This document shows, piece by piece, positions 10,701-20,098 of a stretch of 64,000 nucleotides of DNA; position 1 is the stretch's first letter, and each line of letters begins with the position of its first letter. The stretch covers positions 186,001-250,000 of the forward strand of contig LDWW01000001.1 in the NCBI GenBank assembly GCA_001045525.1, given 5' to 3'. The position numbers and the translations under genes were made by a program. The notes below the pieces were generated by a model. The model was not told the origin of the DNA. It did not search any database and saw nothing but the letters and a program-made list of their open reading frames with translations. The DNA comes from Chitinispirillum alkaliphilum (GTDB lineage: Bacteria; Fibrobacterota; Chitinivibrionia; Chitinivibrionales; Chitinispirillaceae).

Positions 10701-13700
10701 GCAGAAAAGGGTTAATGAAGGGACCTGGCTGGATATTGCAAACACAAACATTACCTATTCGGAAACACCCTCTTCTACTGGGGTGTGGGAATACAGGGCT
10801 GAAGTACAGTATGGGGAAACAGCTCCCGCTTTTTCCAAAACGGCAGTGATCACTGTGACATCCGATATTGATCCGCCCTATTCTCCAGTACACGGTGAAA
10901 GGTGTGGTACAGGAACCGTTGGCCTCTCTGCAAGCGTAAATGAAGGAGAAACAATCGACTGGTATGACTCTGCAACCGGCGGTTCTGTTATTGCGGGCGG
11001 TGAGGGGACTTTGACTTTCACTACACCCTCCATAAGCTCCACTACTACCTACTTTGCTGAAACCAGAAATTTGGCAACCGGCTGTCTAAGTGATACCAGA
11101 ACTGCGGTAACCGCTACGGTTCATCCCCTTTCTGATGGAGGAACCTTAAGCGGCGGCAGGGATTTTATCCTTGTCGATGAATCGACCGGAACCTTGACTC
11201 TTAGCGGACACACCGGAGAGATAGTAAAATGGCAGAAGCGGGTTGACGAAGGAAGCTGGACAGATATCGCTCATACAGATTTTACTTATTCAGAAATACC
11301 ATCTTCTGAAGGTATCTGGGATTACAGGGTAGAAGTTAAAAGCGGAACTTGTGAAAACGATTACTCCAGTATACGAACCATTGCTGTGACACAGTTACCG
11401 GTTGTTGCAGGCTCAGGAAGTGCGCTTGATCTTAACGGGACAACTGACTATGTGGAATTGCCGTCAGGGTGCATGGTTGCAGGGGATATCTTTACACTTG
11501 AGTTCTGGGTGAAGCCGGATAATCCTGCAGAGTTCTCAAGAATTTTCATACAGGGTGAAAATGGCTGTGATTCAAGGCAGATCATGGCTGTGTGGTACAA
11601 TAGTATGATATCTTTTGTTACCGAACAGGGCGAAACTGCTGGATACCCTCAAGTCACATCCGGTTCAATACCAGATGGGGTGTGGTCACATGTTGCATGG
11701 ACTTCTAACGGAACAACCGGTTCGGTTTATGTCAATGGTGCTGTTTCTACCGGATCTGATGTCACGTTTTATGGCATTGATGGTGGTAATTATATAGGCA
11801 GCAGAGGAGGTTCACAGAACTTTTTCAGCGGTGAACTCGACGAAGTCCGTCTCTGGAGCGCAGCACGTACTCAGCAAGACATACAGCGTGACAAGTATAA
11901 ACCGCTGACTGGAAACGAAACCGGACTTCAGGGTTATTGGCGTTTTGATGAGCCAAACGGAGTTACCGTATATGATGTTAGCCCCAATAGAAACCACGGT
12001 ACACTTGTGGGCTCCTCTGACAGAGTGGCTTCAGAGGCCTGGAAATACCGCACCGTGAAATGTGAGCCTCTGACTCACAGTGCCGGATACGATCCGGGCG
12101 GAGAGGCTGTTACCATCTCCCAGGTTTCAGGCCCTTCACAGGGTTCACTCAGCTTCGATAACGCTCAAAGAACTGTCACCTTTACACCTGCCGAAACAGG
12201 AGTTTTTACTTATACATATCGCATAAGTGACGGAACTTCCCATGATGACTACACAATGAGTGTAACCGTAGAATCTCCGGTGGACGGAGAGGTTACAGGC
12301 GGAACTTCTCCGTTAGAACTGGGTTTCTCAACCGATGGAATGACTCTGAGCGGGCATGTCGGTGATATTATCAAATGGCAGAAAAGATTCAATGAAGGGA
12401 GCTGGATAGATATCGCAAACACTTCAACCACTTACTCCGAAACTCCGCCTCTGGCTGGAAACTGGGATTACAGAGCCGTTCTGCAAAGCGCAGTCTGTGG
12501 GGTGGCATTTTCTGAATATCGCAGAATCGAGGTGTATCCGGGAGGTAGTGGAGAGTGTATTGATACTGCTTACACCTTTGCGTCAGGACAGGCAAGGATG
12601 TACTACAAGCCATATTCCGGCACTACAGATCCACCGGAGACATATTCAGTACCACCTGATTCTCTTATCACCGATACCAGTCCCATAGAAGAATCCAACG
12701 AATCACGGTTACTGCTTTCCGGACAAGAGGACAGGGTTACTTATCTTCGCTTTGTTATGGATATACATGAAGATGTAAATGCTATTGACAGTTTTCAGGT
12801 GCTATGGGAAGGAAACTTAACCAGTACCAATTCAATGGATGGAAAGAGGGTTTACATTTGGAATTACAAGACTTCTGTATGGGATTCTATAGGTCATGGC
12901 AATAGTGTTGGTGAGGATATTACCCTCAGCAAAAGAATCGATACCGACATATCTCATTATATCCAGGATTCACTGAACATAATGGTGACCTTTCTTCGCT
13001 CCGGTGGCCCCTGTAATATACTCACAAATTACTTCGAATGGCGAATCTGGGGATGCGAAGAGGGAGACGTTGCTTACTCCCTAATCTGGGACAGCTCTGA
13101 AGATGAGGGGATTCAGCCAGCAAGCGGCACCTGGGGAACGGATGATTTCTGGACACCTGATAATCTTGACGGGACAATACTTATTGCCTGGCCAGAAGGC
13201 CCGGGATCAAACGCCACATTTGCAGGAAGCGACGGCAACTGGAACATAACTGTAAGTGGAACCCAGAATGTAGACAGCATTACATTTCTGAACAGTGGAT
13301 ATACACTTAATAATGGTACTCTTAATTTTAATGACAGTGCTGTAAAAATATCTGTTCTTACAGACAAAAGTGCCACTATTGGTTCTTCTCTTGAGGGTAG
13401 TTCAGGAATGGACAAGCTCGGAGACGGAACACTCATTTTGACAGGCACAAATACCTTCACTGGCGCATCAGCAATTACTGCAGGAACTCTGGTTGTGGAT
13501 GGAACCACAGCATCCGGCAGTGCATTTACCCTTAATTCAGGAACCACGCTTGCCGGAAGCGGTACTGTGGGCGGTCCTGTTACAGTTGAGAATGACGCCA
13601 TACTATCTCCCGGAAATAAAGGGACAGGAAAACTTACCACAGGGACTCTTACTCTGAACAGCTCATCTGTGCTGGAATTTGATCTGGGAGCAACATCCGA

Positions 13701-16700
13701 TACTATCATTGCACAAGGAAATGTCACTCTCAACGGTGTGTTGAATATAACTGGTATAGAAGGGTTTGGACCCGGAAGTTATACATTACTAAAAGTAAAT
13801 GGCAGCATTGATAATCAGGGTCTCACAGTGGGATCTGCTCCTCCCGGGTATGAGTATTCTGAAGTTTATGTGATCGGAGATGAAGTAAGAATAGATGTGT
13901 TGTTGTCAGAAGCAGGCCTTCTGCCTGTAACTGTAAGAACGGACGGGGCACAATGCTCTGTGTATACCGATTCCTGGACACTTATTTTTGACAACAACAG
14001 TGGCGGGGGAATATCATTTCTCAATTTTGAGGATGGAGATAATCTGGCGCATACGGCAAAAACTCTTTACTATTTCGATATTGACAACACTCTTTCCACT
14101 TCCACCGGTTCCTGGAGCATTATTGACAGCACCGGGTTTTATGCGAAAATACGCCAGAGCGGTACCATAAACGATCTCGATTATACGGTTGATTATACGG
14201 TCCATGGATCAGGCAGAATGTTTATAAGAACGAGTTTCCATAATCCTACAACCGGAACTGTATCCTCTTCGGTTTACAGACACGGCATAGCGCGTAGGGA
14301 GGGCGGCAACACCGTATCCTCAGGCCACACTGATGCTTCACTTTCCCATTATGTGCACCTGGCAAATAACGGTGCCGGAGAACTGGATCTGGTACTTGTG
14401 ACAAAAGATCTCTGGAATACATCTTACGGTGCAGCCAACAGCGCAACAGGTTTTATAATAGATGCGGATAAGGCCGGATATGTAAAATCCACATCAACCA
14501 ACCTTGAACCTGATCAAAAGCAGGTATGGGAGTTTATGCTCTGTTTCGGTGTTGAGGACTGGGGAAATTCTAAGGCAGTCTCCATGGCTGCACTGGATTA
14601 CTATTCCCCTGACAGTCTGAAATTCATAGCAGGTACACCCCTAATGGAGAAGAGCTGGGAGCACTATCTCAGAGGTCACTGGACATTCGATGAGCATGCC
14701 GGAGACAGCGCTTTTGACAACTCAGGAGCTCTCAGAAACGGCTATGTTACCGGTGGTTCCTGGGTCACAGGCAAGTGGGAAGGCGCTCTTGATGTAGCTT
14801 TAGGGGAACATGTGCAGCTTGGTGATAACGCACAGCTCTCCGGTACATCCGGCGGTTTCACCATAATGGGCTGGATAGAACCCTCGAGTGCTATCAACAC
14901 TTCATCGGTAATTTTCGGCAAGCATGATGGATCCAGTGGCTACAAATTAACCGGTACTCAAGGAGGGCAGCTTGCGCTCGTACTGGATGATGCTCCACCA
15001 TTGAGCGCAAGCCGTACTATTGGTACAGGCACCTGGCGTCACGTGGCCGCAAGTTTCAATGGCTCAAACGAGGTAAAGATCTATGTTGACGGAAGACTTG
15101 ACAGGATACATACGGGGGCGTTTAACGTAAGTCCCACTGATGTTCAGGCTGTGATTGGAAATAACTACGCAGGCAAACTGGATGATTTCAGATTTTACGG
15201 TGAACGGGTTTCTGAAAACACCATTAAGAGCATATATCAAAAAGGCTTCAGTTCGGGAGACGGTTTTTACAAAATCCGGGCAGATGACAACAGCACTGTT
15301 CATTTCTACATTGACGGCAGCACCACACCACGGCGCTATCCTTTCTTCCATATCGCCAATTACTGGTCCGATCAGCTCCCCGCAGCTGTTGTTCTTAACG
15401 GCTCACCATTGATAAAGGATCAGGATTATTTTGTGCATTTAAGGGGGCGGGAACTTTTCATAGGACTCAACCGGGTGATTACAGGCGATTTCAGACTGTT
15501 TGTAGACAATGCAAGCGGTGAAGGTGCTTATAAGGTTAACCCGGTGCCTAAAATGAGCTGGGGAACCAAGGGAAATAATTTTTATGTAAAAAATTTTACC
15601 GGTGAATATTTCGGTCCGGCAGGAAGTAACCAGTTTTATCTGTACTGGAACATGTCAAATTCAGGCGGTACTGCAAGTAAAGATGGGGAAATATTTAAGT
15701 TTAAGTCCTCAGAGCTCAACCCCAACACTCCGATATCATCTTCGGATAACATGATTCCGGTAAATGCCTCTGATGGAACGATGGGGTATTTCGATAACCA
15801 TAATGTTTTCCCTGACGGCGATTTCTCCCGCAGCTGTGAGCATTCTGCCAGTAATGCCACCTATACTGTTCTCGATTCCTCGGAAGCCAGGGTCAGGCTC
15901 AGAATAAACACCCGGACTATAAGTAACGATTTTTCCTACGATCTTACAACTATATGGACTATTTATCCCACCGGGCAGATTTTCCGCTATGATACACTTA
16001 CAAATCTCACTGAAACCATAGAGTTTGAGGGGATGAGGTGGAGAACCAAAAACGATAATGAATTAACATCCTATACTGTTAACAGCAAATACAGAGGCGG
16101 TGTACACGGTGGTTCAAATGTCGCCGACTTTGCAGTTGCCATGATTGGTTCAGCTGACAATTCCGGGCCTGTACAACTGTTTACCGGTGACCCAGACACT
16201 GTACTTTATCAATCTGGCGACGGATTCTCTGGAATAAGATTCTGGGGTACAGATCACCGTACTTCAGCCAATCAGCCATACCGTTACGCCTGGTATCTGG
16301 ATATCCAGCACTGGAACATGAGCAATGCTTTTATCGATTCGGTGTGTGACGGCGTACAGGTGATAAATTGGGGCGATGCAGATGTGTTCGCCGGCACACG
16401 TGTCACTGATTCTGAAGGAGATATCAACAGCAATGGCTTCAACGAAGCTGAAGGAGCCTACATACTGGAAGCAGACAACAATACAGTACATTTCAAACTC
16501 AGAAGCGATGATCAAGTCTGCAGATTCAACCCTGTGTTCAGAATTACACAATACAGGTCATCCATAAAACCGCAGTATGTATTTATCTATGATGAAAGCG
16601 ACACCCTTGCCCTGCTTGAAGGGTTTCAGTACAATATCTTCCACGACAGGAACAATAATCAGCTTGTAATTCAGCTTGATACGGTGCTGTGTAATACGGT

Positions 16701-17433
16701 AAATATCTATTTGTCATCAGATGTCACACTTGCTGTTACGATTGCCGGGTTTTACGCTCAAAGCGGGGACAGGGTGAATTCTCTTTTCTGGGAGACCGAG
16801 AGTGAACAGGATAATCTTGGTTTCTATCTTTACAGAAGAATACAGCCGGAGTTTATGGATAGTCTTGCAGATGCCGTAAATCAGGTGTATTCCGACTCTC
16901 TGCTTGACAATGCAGGCAGGCTTTATAAGGAAAACAAAATAGGAACCAAAGACACCTCCTGGGTAAGAGTGAACAGAAGAATAATTCCGGGAGCAGAATC
17001 GGGAGTCTCCCATGGTTTGAGAGAATACTCGTTTGACGACCGGAATGTGTCAAATGATGTGCTCTATGAGTATAAACTCGTTTCGGTCGATTTTGCAGAT
17101 TATAGGGAAACTGTAGGAAATACCGAAGCTATGCCCAAATTCCAGATTCCCCTCAAATATTATCTGGGGAACAATTATCCCAATCCTTTCAGAAATACTA
17201 CTTTTATACGGTTTGAGTTGCCTGTGGAGACCAAGGTGTCACTCAATATCTATGATCTCAGGGGACGTCTTGTAAAACGACTCATAACACCGGATCAGCT
17301 TTATAAACCCAATTTCTACAGAGTATTGTGGGATGGCACAAACGACGCAGGAAGGCTGGTTGCAGCGGGACATTATTTTTATAAGCTGCGCACCAGGGAT
17401 TTTGTGGGGACAAGAAGGATGATAAGGTTTTGA
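7759..17433 (+). CDS. Giant multidomain secreted surface protein 1 (3,224 aa)
   Basis: Probable cell-surface adhesin or matrix protein. After an N-terminal signal-type hydrophobic stretch (about residues 25-45) come a jelly-roll-like domain (50-220) and autotransporter-associated beta repeats (about 230-670). Then four Ig-like modules (675-762, 954-1034, 1124-1212, 1506-1595), a DNRLRE domain (768-951), a CHU_C-associated Ig-like domain (1037-1122), a LamG (1218-1435) and a cadherin-like domain (1435-1505). An unassigned stretch (1598-1771) and a second block of beta repeats (1778-2051) follow. The region from about 2054 to the end, with another LamG (2305-2498), is collinear with giant protein 2. 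The final 85 residues form a FlgD-like/T9SS-type tail with NYPNPF and YDLRGRLV. TTG at 7759 has GGGAAGG eight bases upstream; GTG at 7765 is possible. No catalytic domain recognised. Confidence 0.85.
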   Translation: MIVNLFQNLHAPQKNRVKFQNTLFHGTLFPLFLIYLFVSGVWVTVEGQVDGYSTVGTLKFSGSEGSGNSITRSTEVGGESFNAILRDTSWDNFIFESGEWDVGAEMWTEAGAIIFRYNEDHGTYYSVTILRDHQGRLIQLKKDNINCGNSTGQIASYQSTSAVTSLEIKANGDSIKIWVNGILRIDVSDNSYSSGKFGFAAGSLNYGPGETMAWHDVSWTELVTAGDRVKEDNTDNLDLSSSWVGGTVPTNVDTAVWDTTVTTANTVIMGSDAEWNKLRIAHPGGDVAINNNTLTLGAGGIDMSDAEVDLSIGSAVILGASQTWNVAGGRTLTSSGAVGGSSSLTKSGAGTLTLLGDNTFSGDVNFPYVNYAEFTDHGAIRVAHDNALGSGFKNVNLLSSSQAVNRIELIDNVSVSGVNIRTRGRSSTDNRHVFLSNISGNNTWSGNISIIDYGGGYAIESKSDTLTLAGSIQTDLEDPRTYQFMGDGVIDIAGEITDHNASVSVVKKGNGTMVLSNDNTYTGLTTINSGVFIVNGSISSGAGQVTVASGATLAGTGTVGGFVNVEQGATVSPGNSGPGKLTLANGLTLNSTSILNFHLGTQADTIAVTGDLVLDGELNITAGTGFGEGSYTIITYTGSLTNNTLVAGATPGGYCYEFEIDTEEKEVILHVYTPSVGGTLSGGDTPIYLGEETGNMILSDHTGDVVKWQRRVDGGGWSDIENTGTLYSDQPPSDGQWDYRVIVKNGTCGEDTSSIRTIVVNTLSSRGGKITIEAAETEPDTLTDTLVLTRRVLRNDQYTSSGYDGGEAGEWLRHSGTVRETMMRADLSDIPSDAKILSAKVKIHVTDINFPTISPTIYLYEQDKGEYDPEAEYSTYEPTAWSNQLAGKGIAWNDDVNQWYAFESENIRNLVQSWIKEGKNNEGFVLAGDVRWASGIITFSDAILVLEYEDSGAEGDSLDICYGASTSIMTLRDHVGDVLKWQKRVNEGTWLDIANTNITYSETPSSTGVWEYRAEVQYGETAPAFSKTAVITVTSDIDPPYSPVHGERCGTGTVGLSASVNEGETIDWYDSATGGSVIAGGEGTLTFTTPSISSTTTYFAETRNLATGCLSDTRTAVTATVHPLSDGGTLSGGRDFILVDESTGTLTLSGHTGEIVKWQKRVDEGSWTDIAHTDFTYSEIPSSEGIWDYRVEVKSGTCENDYSSIRTIAVTQLPVVAGSGSALDLNGTTDYVELPSGCMVAGDIFTLEFWVKPDNPAEFSRIFIQGENGCDSRQIMAVWYNSMISFVTEQGETAGYPQVTSGSIPDGVWSHVAWTSNGTTGSVYVNGAVSTGSDVTFYGIDGGNYIGSRGGSQNFFSGELDEVRLWSAARTQQDIQRDKYKPLTGNETGLQGYWRFDEPNGVTVYDVSPNRNHGTLVGSSDRVASEAWKYRTVKCEPLTHSAGYDPGGEAVTISQVSGPSQGSLSFDNAQRTVTFTPAETGVFTYTYRISDGTSHDDYTMSVTVESPVDGEVTGGTSPLELGFSTDGMTLSGHVGDIIKWQKRFNEGSWIDIANTSTTYSETPPLAGNWDYRAVLQSAVCGVAFSEYRRIEVYPGGSGECIDTAYTFASGQARMYYKPYSGTTDPPETYSVPPDSLITDTSPIEESNESRLLLSGQEDRVTYLRFVMDIHEDVNAIDSFQVLWEGNLTSTNSMDGKRVYIWNYKTSVWDSIGHGNSVGEDITLSKRIDTDISHYIQDSLNIMVTFLRSGGPCNILTNYFEWRIWGCEEGDVAYSLIWDSSEDEGIQPASGTWGTDDFWTPDNLDGTILIAWPEGPGSNATFAGSDGNWNITVSGTQNVDSITFLNSGYTLNNGTLNFNDSAVKISVLTDKSATIGSSLEGSSGMDKLGDGTLILTGTNTFTGASAITAGTLVVDGTTASGSAFTLNSGTTLAGSGTVGGPVTVENDAILSPGNKGTGKLTTGTLTLNSSSVLEFDLGATSDTIIAQGNVTLNGVLNITGIEGFGPGSYTLLKVNGSIDNQGLTVGSAPPGYEYSEVYVIGDEVRIDVLLSEAGLLPVTVRTDGAQCSVYTDSWTLIFDNNSGGGISFLNFEDGDNLAHTAKTLYYFDIDNTLSTSTGSWSIIDSTGFYAKIRQSGTINDLDYTVDYTVHGSGRMFIRTSFHNPTTGTVSSSVYRHGIARREGGNTVSSGHTDASLSHYVHLANNGAGELDLVLVTKDLWNTSYGAANSATGFIIDADKAGYVKSTSTNLEPDQKQVWEFMLCFGVEDWGNSKAVSMAALDYYSPDSLKFIAGTPLMEKSWEHYLRGHWTFDEHAGDSAFDNSGALRNGYVTGGSWVTGKWEGALDVALGEHVQLGDNAQLSGTSGGFTIMGWIEPSSAINTSSVIFGKHDGSSGYKLTGTQGGQLALVLDDAPPLSASRTIGTGTWRHVAASFNGSNEVKIYVDGRLDRIHTGAFNVSPTDVQAVIGNNYAGKLDDFRFYGERVSENTIKSIYQKGFSSGDGFYKIRADDNSTVHFYIDGSTTPRRYPFFHIANYWSDQLPAAVVLNGSPLIKDQDYFVHLRGRELFIGLNRVITGDFRLFVDNASGEGAYKVNPVPKMSWGTKGNNFYVKNFTGEYFGPAGSNQFYLYWNMSNSGGTASKDGEIFKFKSSELNPNTPISSSDNMIPVNASDGTMGYFDNHNVFPDGDFSRSCEHSASNATYTVLDSSEARVRLRINTRTISNDFSYDLTTIWTIYPTGQIFRYDTLTNLTETIEFEGMRWRTKNDNELTSYTVNSKYRGGVHGGSNVADFAVAMIGSADNSGPVQLFTGDPDTVLYQSGDGFSGIRFWGTDHRTSANQPYRYAWYLDIQHWNMSNAFIDSVCDGVQVINWGDADVFAGTRVTDSEGDINSNGFNEAEGAYILEADNNTVHFKLRSDDQVCRFNPVFRITQYRSSIKPQYVFIYDESDTLALLEGFQYNIFHDRNNNQLVIQLDTVLCNTVNIYLSSDVTLAVTIAGFYAQSGDRVNSLFWETESEQDNLGFYLYRRIQPEFMDSLADAVNQVYSDSLLDNAGRLYKENKIGTKDTSWVRVNRRIIPGAESGVSHGLREYSFDDRNVSNDVLYEYKLVSVDFADYRETVGNTEAMPKFQIPLKYYLGNNYPNPFRNTTFIRFELPVETKVSLNIYDLRGRLVKRLITPDQLYKPNFYRVLWDGTNDAGRLVAAGHYFYKLRTRDFVGTRRMIRF

Positions 17434-17781
17434 GGATTCCAGAAAGGGACTTGTTTACGCGCCCGGCAGAATTTTATTGGCTGTATCGAAATTGTTTCCT
17501 GGATAAAAAAACCACTACGCCGCAATATCCTGTCACTGCGCTAAAGTGGATCCACTGCAGGTAAATAATCAGCCACTTCGGCCCAGATGTACCCACTGCG
17601 CAGTGGGTACTGGAAAGCAAAAAAAACCCCGCGCCAAACGGCCCACAATTTAATTGTCAACAAATCGAAAACAATAAGGTGGTATCTGTGTGCTAATGTT
17701 ATATTATCGCCAGTTTTGAATGAATTTTCATGAATCTTCAATAAAAAGTCTCATTTCAAATCAAAGAGAGCAGCAGACTGT
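17434..17781. other. Intergenic region with two perfect palindromes
   Basis: 348 bases between giant gene 1 and lgt. It carries a 12-bp palindrome AGTGGATCCACT (17545-17556) and a 22-bp palindrome (17589-17610) built from GTACCCACT and AGTGGGTAC around GCGC. The CACTGC word recurs at 17534, 17553 and 17594. The larger palindrome could fold as the terminator of giant gene 1, though it lacks a T-run on the plus strand. A 66-codon leftward frame here (17541-17741) has no support. Confidence 0.5.
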
Positions 17782-18618
17782 ATGAGTCACATAAGTTGGA
17801 ATGTTAACCCGGAAATCCTGAATGTATTTGGTATTTCAATCAGATATTACGGTTTGTTATTTGGCGCCGGACTGTTACTCTGTCTTTATATCTTAAGGGG
17901 TATATTTAGAGATGAAAACATATCATCCGAAAAATTTGACAAGTTGACCCTTTATTTGGTGATCGGTGTTTTTGTCGGAGCGAGACTGGGGCACACACTC
18001 TTCTATCAGGCTGCACATTATCTGAGCAACCCCTTGGAAATATTTCTTCCTATTGAAAGAACCGTTGGGGGAGGGTACAGATTTTCCGGCTTTCAGGGAT
18101 TGGCAAGCCATGGTGGTGCAATAGGTTTAATTGCAGCCTTTATTATTTGTTCAAAAAAAACAAAACTGCCTATGGTCCGGACCATGGATCTGATCGCAAT
18201 TGTTGCGCCTCTGGGTGCTGTTTTTATCAGACTGGGTAACCTGATGAATTCTGAAATAATTGGGTTGCCAACCAATGTTCCCTGGGCATTTGTTTTCCTC
18301 CGTAACGATAATGTGCCACGACATCCAACCCAGCTATATGAAGCAATCGCTTATCTGGTCACATTTTTTGTGCTGTTTTTCCTGTACAAAACAAGGCATC
18401 ACAAAATCAAAAACGGATTCTATTTTGGACTTGCGATGGTAATGATTTTTACCGCACGGTTCTTTATTGAGTTCGTTAAAGAAAGACATGTGGCATTTGA
18501 AGAACAGCTGTCGCTTAGCATGGGACAAATGTTAAGTGTTCCGTTTGTTCTGTTAGGAATCGGATTTATCTTATTCAACTCTCACAAACTGTTGAGATAT
18601 CGTCAACAGGTTCGATAA
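17782..18618 (+). CDS. lgt: Prolipoprotein diacylglyceryl transferase
   Basis: Inner-membrane enzyme that moves diacylglycerol from phosphatidylglycerol to the lipobox cysteine of prelipoproteins, the first step of lipoprotein maturation. At 278 residues it has the family length and about seven hydrophobic segments. The Lgt signature region GLASHGGAIGL (about residues 109-119) and the following RLGNLMNSEIIG stretch (about 151-162) match the conserved His and Arg/Asn elements of the family. ATG start. The gene is solitary, between giant gene 1 and the polysaccharide locus, with a possible weak terminator downstream. Identification is firm. Confidence 0.95.
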   Translation: MSHISWNVNPEILNVFGISIRYYGLLFGAGLLLCLYILRGIFRDENISSEKFDKLTLYLVIGVFVGARLGHTLFYQAAHYLSNPLEIFLPIERTVGGGYRFSGFQGLASHGGAIGLIAAFIICSKKTKLPMVRTMDLIAIVAPLGAVFIRLGNLMNSEIIGLPTNVPWAFVFLRNDNVPRHPTQLYEAIAYLVTFFVLFFLYKTRHHKIKNGFYFGLAMVMIFTARFFIEFVKERHVAFEEQLSLSMGQMLSVPFVLLGIGFILFNSHKLLRYRQQVR

Positions 18619-19133
18619 AATAATTTGCTTGTTCCTACTTTCTTTTATACCTATCAGCACAGTTGATTGGGGGCTGGTACCAGCAACTCAGTTTTTTTAA
18701 ACGAGGTGGAGACTGTTGGTGCAGCGAAATCTATATCTGATTATCGGTTTTTCTGAAAAGAGGGCTGATAATCATTTTTTATAATTGCAAATCTCACCTG
18801 CTGCTATACTTTACATTTTCAAGTTCCCCTTTTGGCTCTTCTATTGTAGGTTATAATTAAGGCTTTTTTGGTTTAAGTATGGAAAGAAAAAAGGAGTGCA
18901 GGCACCTGCTAAGGAACAGGGATAAAAATAGACTACCCGTTTACCCTACCAGCATTTGGCTTTCTCCAGAATTTCTCTGCATAGTGGGGGCTTGTGAGGC
19001 GGGATTGTTGCTGTAAATATATTTGTTCAGGTGAGAATTGTGAGAATCTGACTTTATCAAACCTATTATTTCTATCCCGCTTTTATCACATTTTCATTAA
19101 CTGAATAGCCAAACAAAAAGATCGGAGAGTGAA
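18619..19133. other. Intergenic region between lgt and the polysaccharide locus
   Basis: 515 bases. A possible weak terminator lies at 18739-18773. A TATAATTAAG stretch at about 18850 could be a promoter element for the deacetylase gene but sits far from its start. I found no coding frame, riboswitch or RNA gene. Confidence 0.4.
18739..18773 (+). terminator. Possible terminator downstream of lgt
   Basis: GATTATC (18739-18745) pairs with GATAATC (18767-18773) across a 21-nt loop and is followed by ATTTTTTAT. The stem is short and AT-rich and lies 120 bases after the stop, so this is a weak call. Confidence 0.35.
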
Positions 19134-20063
19134 ATGAGATTATTTCCCAATACAATCATAAATTTTCATGCAATATATGACAGAGCATGGATGGAGAACG
19201 TTTTACAGCTGTTAAATAATACCTACAAGATGGTTCATATAGGTGACTTGAAGGAATATTATTACTCAGAAAAGGATTTGGATAAAACTTGTCATATAAC
19301 ATTTGATGACGGGGATGTGAGTTTTTATAGAATAGTTTTCCCGCTTTTAAAAAAGTATAACATACCGGCTTCTATTTTTGTCTCACCCATGGCAACCGTA
19401 GAGAGGAAGAATTTCTGGTTTCAGGAAATCTCAGATTATGATGCAAACATAATGCAAAAAATCATTAGCGAAAGGGGCTATTTCAACAAAACAGTTTCAA
19501 CCATGTACAACTTGACAGCTCTCTTAAAGTCCCTTAAAATCGAGGAAATCTGGGACACTATATATGAATATCAGAGGATTACAAACACACCTGCTAAGCC
19601 CTGTGTAAACATGGACAAAACACAACTATTGGATTTGAGCAGGTCAAATCTTGTGGAAATTGGTGCACATACACTTAATCATCCGATTCTGAAAAATGAA
19701 ACAGATAGAGTTTCTGAATATGAAATCAGAGAAAGTATAGAATACTTAAGCCATATCATTGATCGCAGGATTGAATACTTTGCCTATCCCAATGGAATCT
19801 CTGAATTGGATTTCGGGGAAAGAGAAATGATAACTCTGAAAAAATGTGGCATCAAACTGGCTTTTTCAGCTGTTAACAGCCCCTTTAGTAAATCTGATAT
19901 GATACTTTCAATTCCAAGAAGTCATTTCTTTAAAGGCTGTTCAGCTTATCTCAAAACAAAACTGATACTGGGTAATAAATGGGATCTGGTAAAGAGAATC
20001 ATAAAGGGAAAAAATGATGAGGAATCTTTGAGGAGAATGATTCTGGATTCTCATATATCTTAA
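19134..20063 (+). CDS. Polysaccharide deacetylase (NodB homology domain)
   Basis: A 309-residue carbohydrate esterase 4-type protein. The metal-binding TFDDG motif (about residues 55-59) and the HTLNH motif (about 180-184, HxxxH spacing) are intact, followed by a YFAYPNG motif (about 217-223). Enzymes of this family remove N-acetyl groups from polysaccharides such as chitooligosaccharide, peptidoglycan or exopolysaccharide. No signal peptide is seen, so it probably acts in the cytoplasm or at the membrane on a precursor. It is first in the polysaccharide locus and converges with a glycosyltransferase gene 35 bases away, so substrate modification of the local polymer is the likely role. Confidence 0.85.
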   Translation: MRLFPNTIINFHAIYDRAWMENVLQLLNNTYKMVHIGDLKEYYYSEKDLDKTCHITFDDGDVSFYRIVFPLLKKYNIPASIFVSPMATVERKNFWFQEISDYDANIMQKIISERGYFNKTVSTMYNLTALLKSLKIEEIWDTIYEYQRITNTPAKPCVNMDKTQLLDLSRSNLVEIGAHTLNHPILKNETDRVSEYEIRESIEYLSHIIDRRIEYFAYPNGISELDFGEREMITLKKCGIKLAFSAVNSPFSKSDMILSIPRSHFFKGCSAYLKTKLILGNKWDLVKRIIKGKNDEESLRRMILDSHIS

Positions 20064-20098
20064 GCCAAAATTCAGCAGTTTCTACAAAAGACCAGTTT

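Noticed and set aside
13113-13733. 206-codon leftward frame inside giant gene 1
   Set aside because: It lies opposite the second beta-repeat block. Its composition (Pro/Val/Ser-rich) is what antisense reading of Gly/Thr-rich repeats gives, and there is no ribosome-binding site or family match.
17541-17741. 66-codon leftward frame across the palindromes
   Set aside because: The palindromic DNA explains the frame; no ribosome-binding site and no similarity to a transposase that I could confirm.
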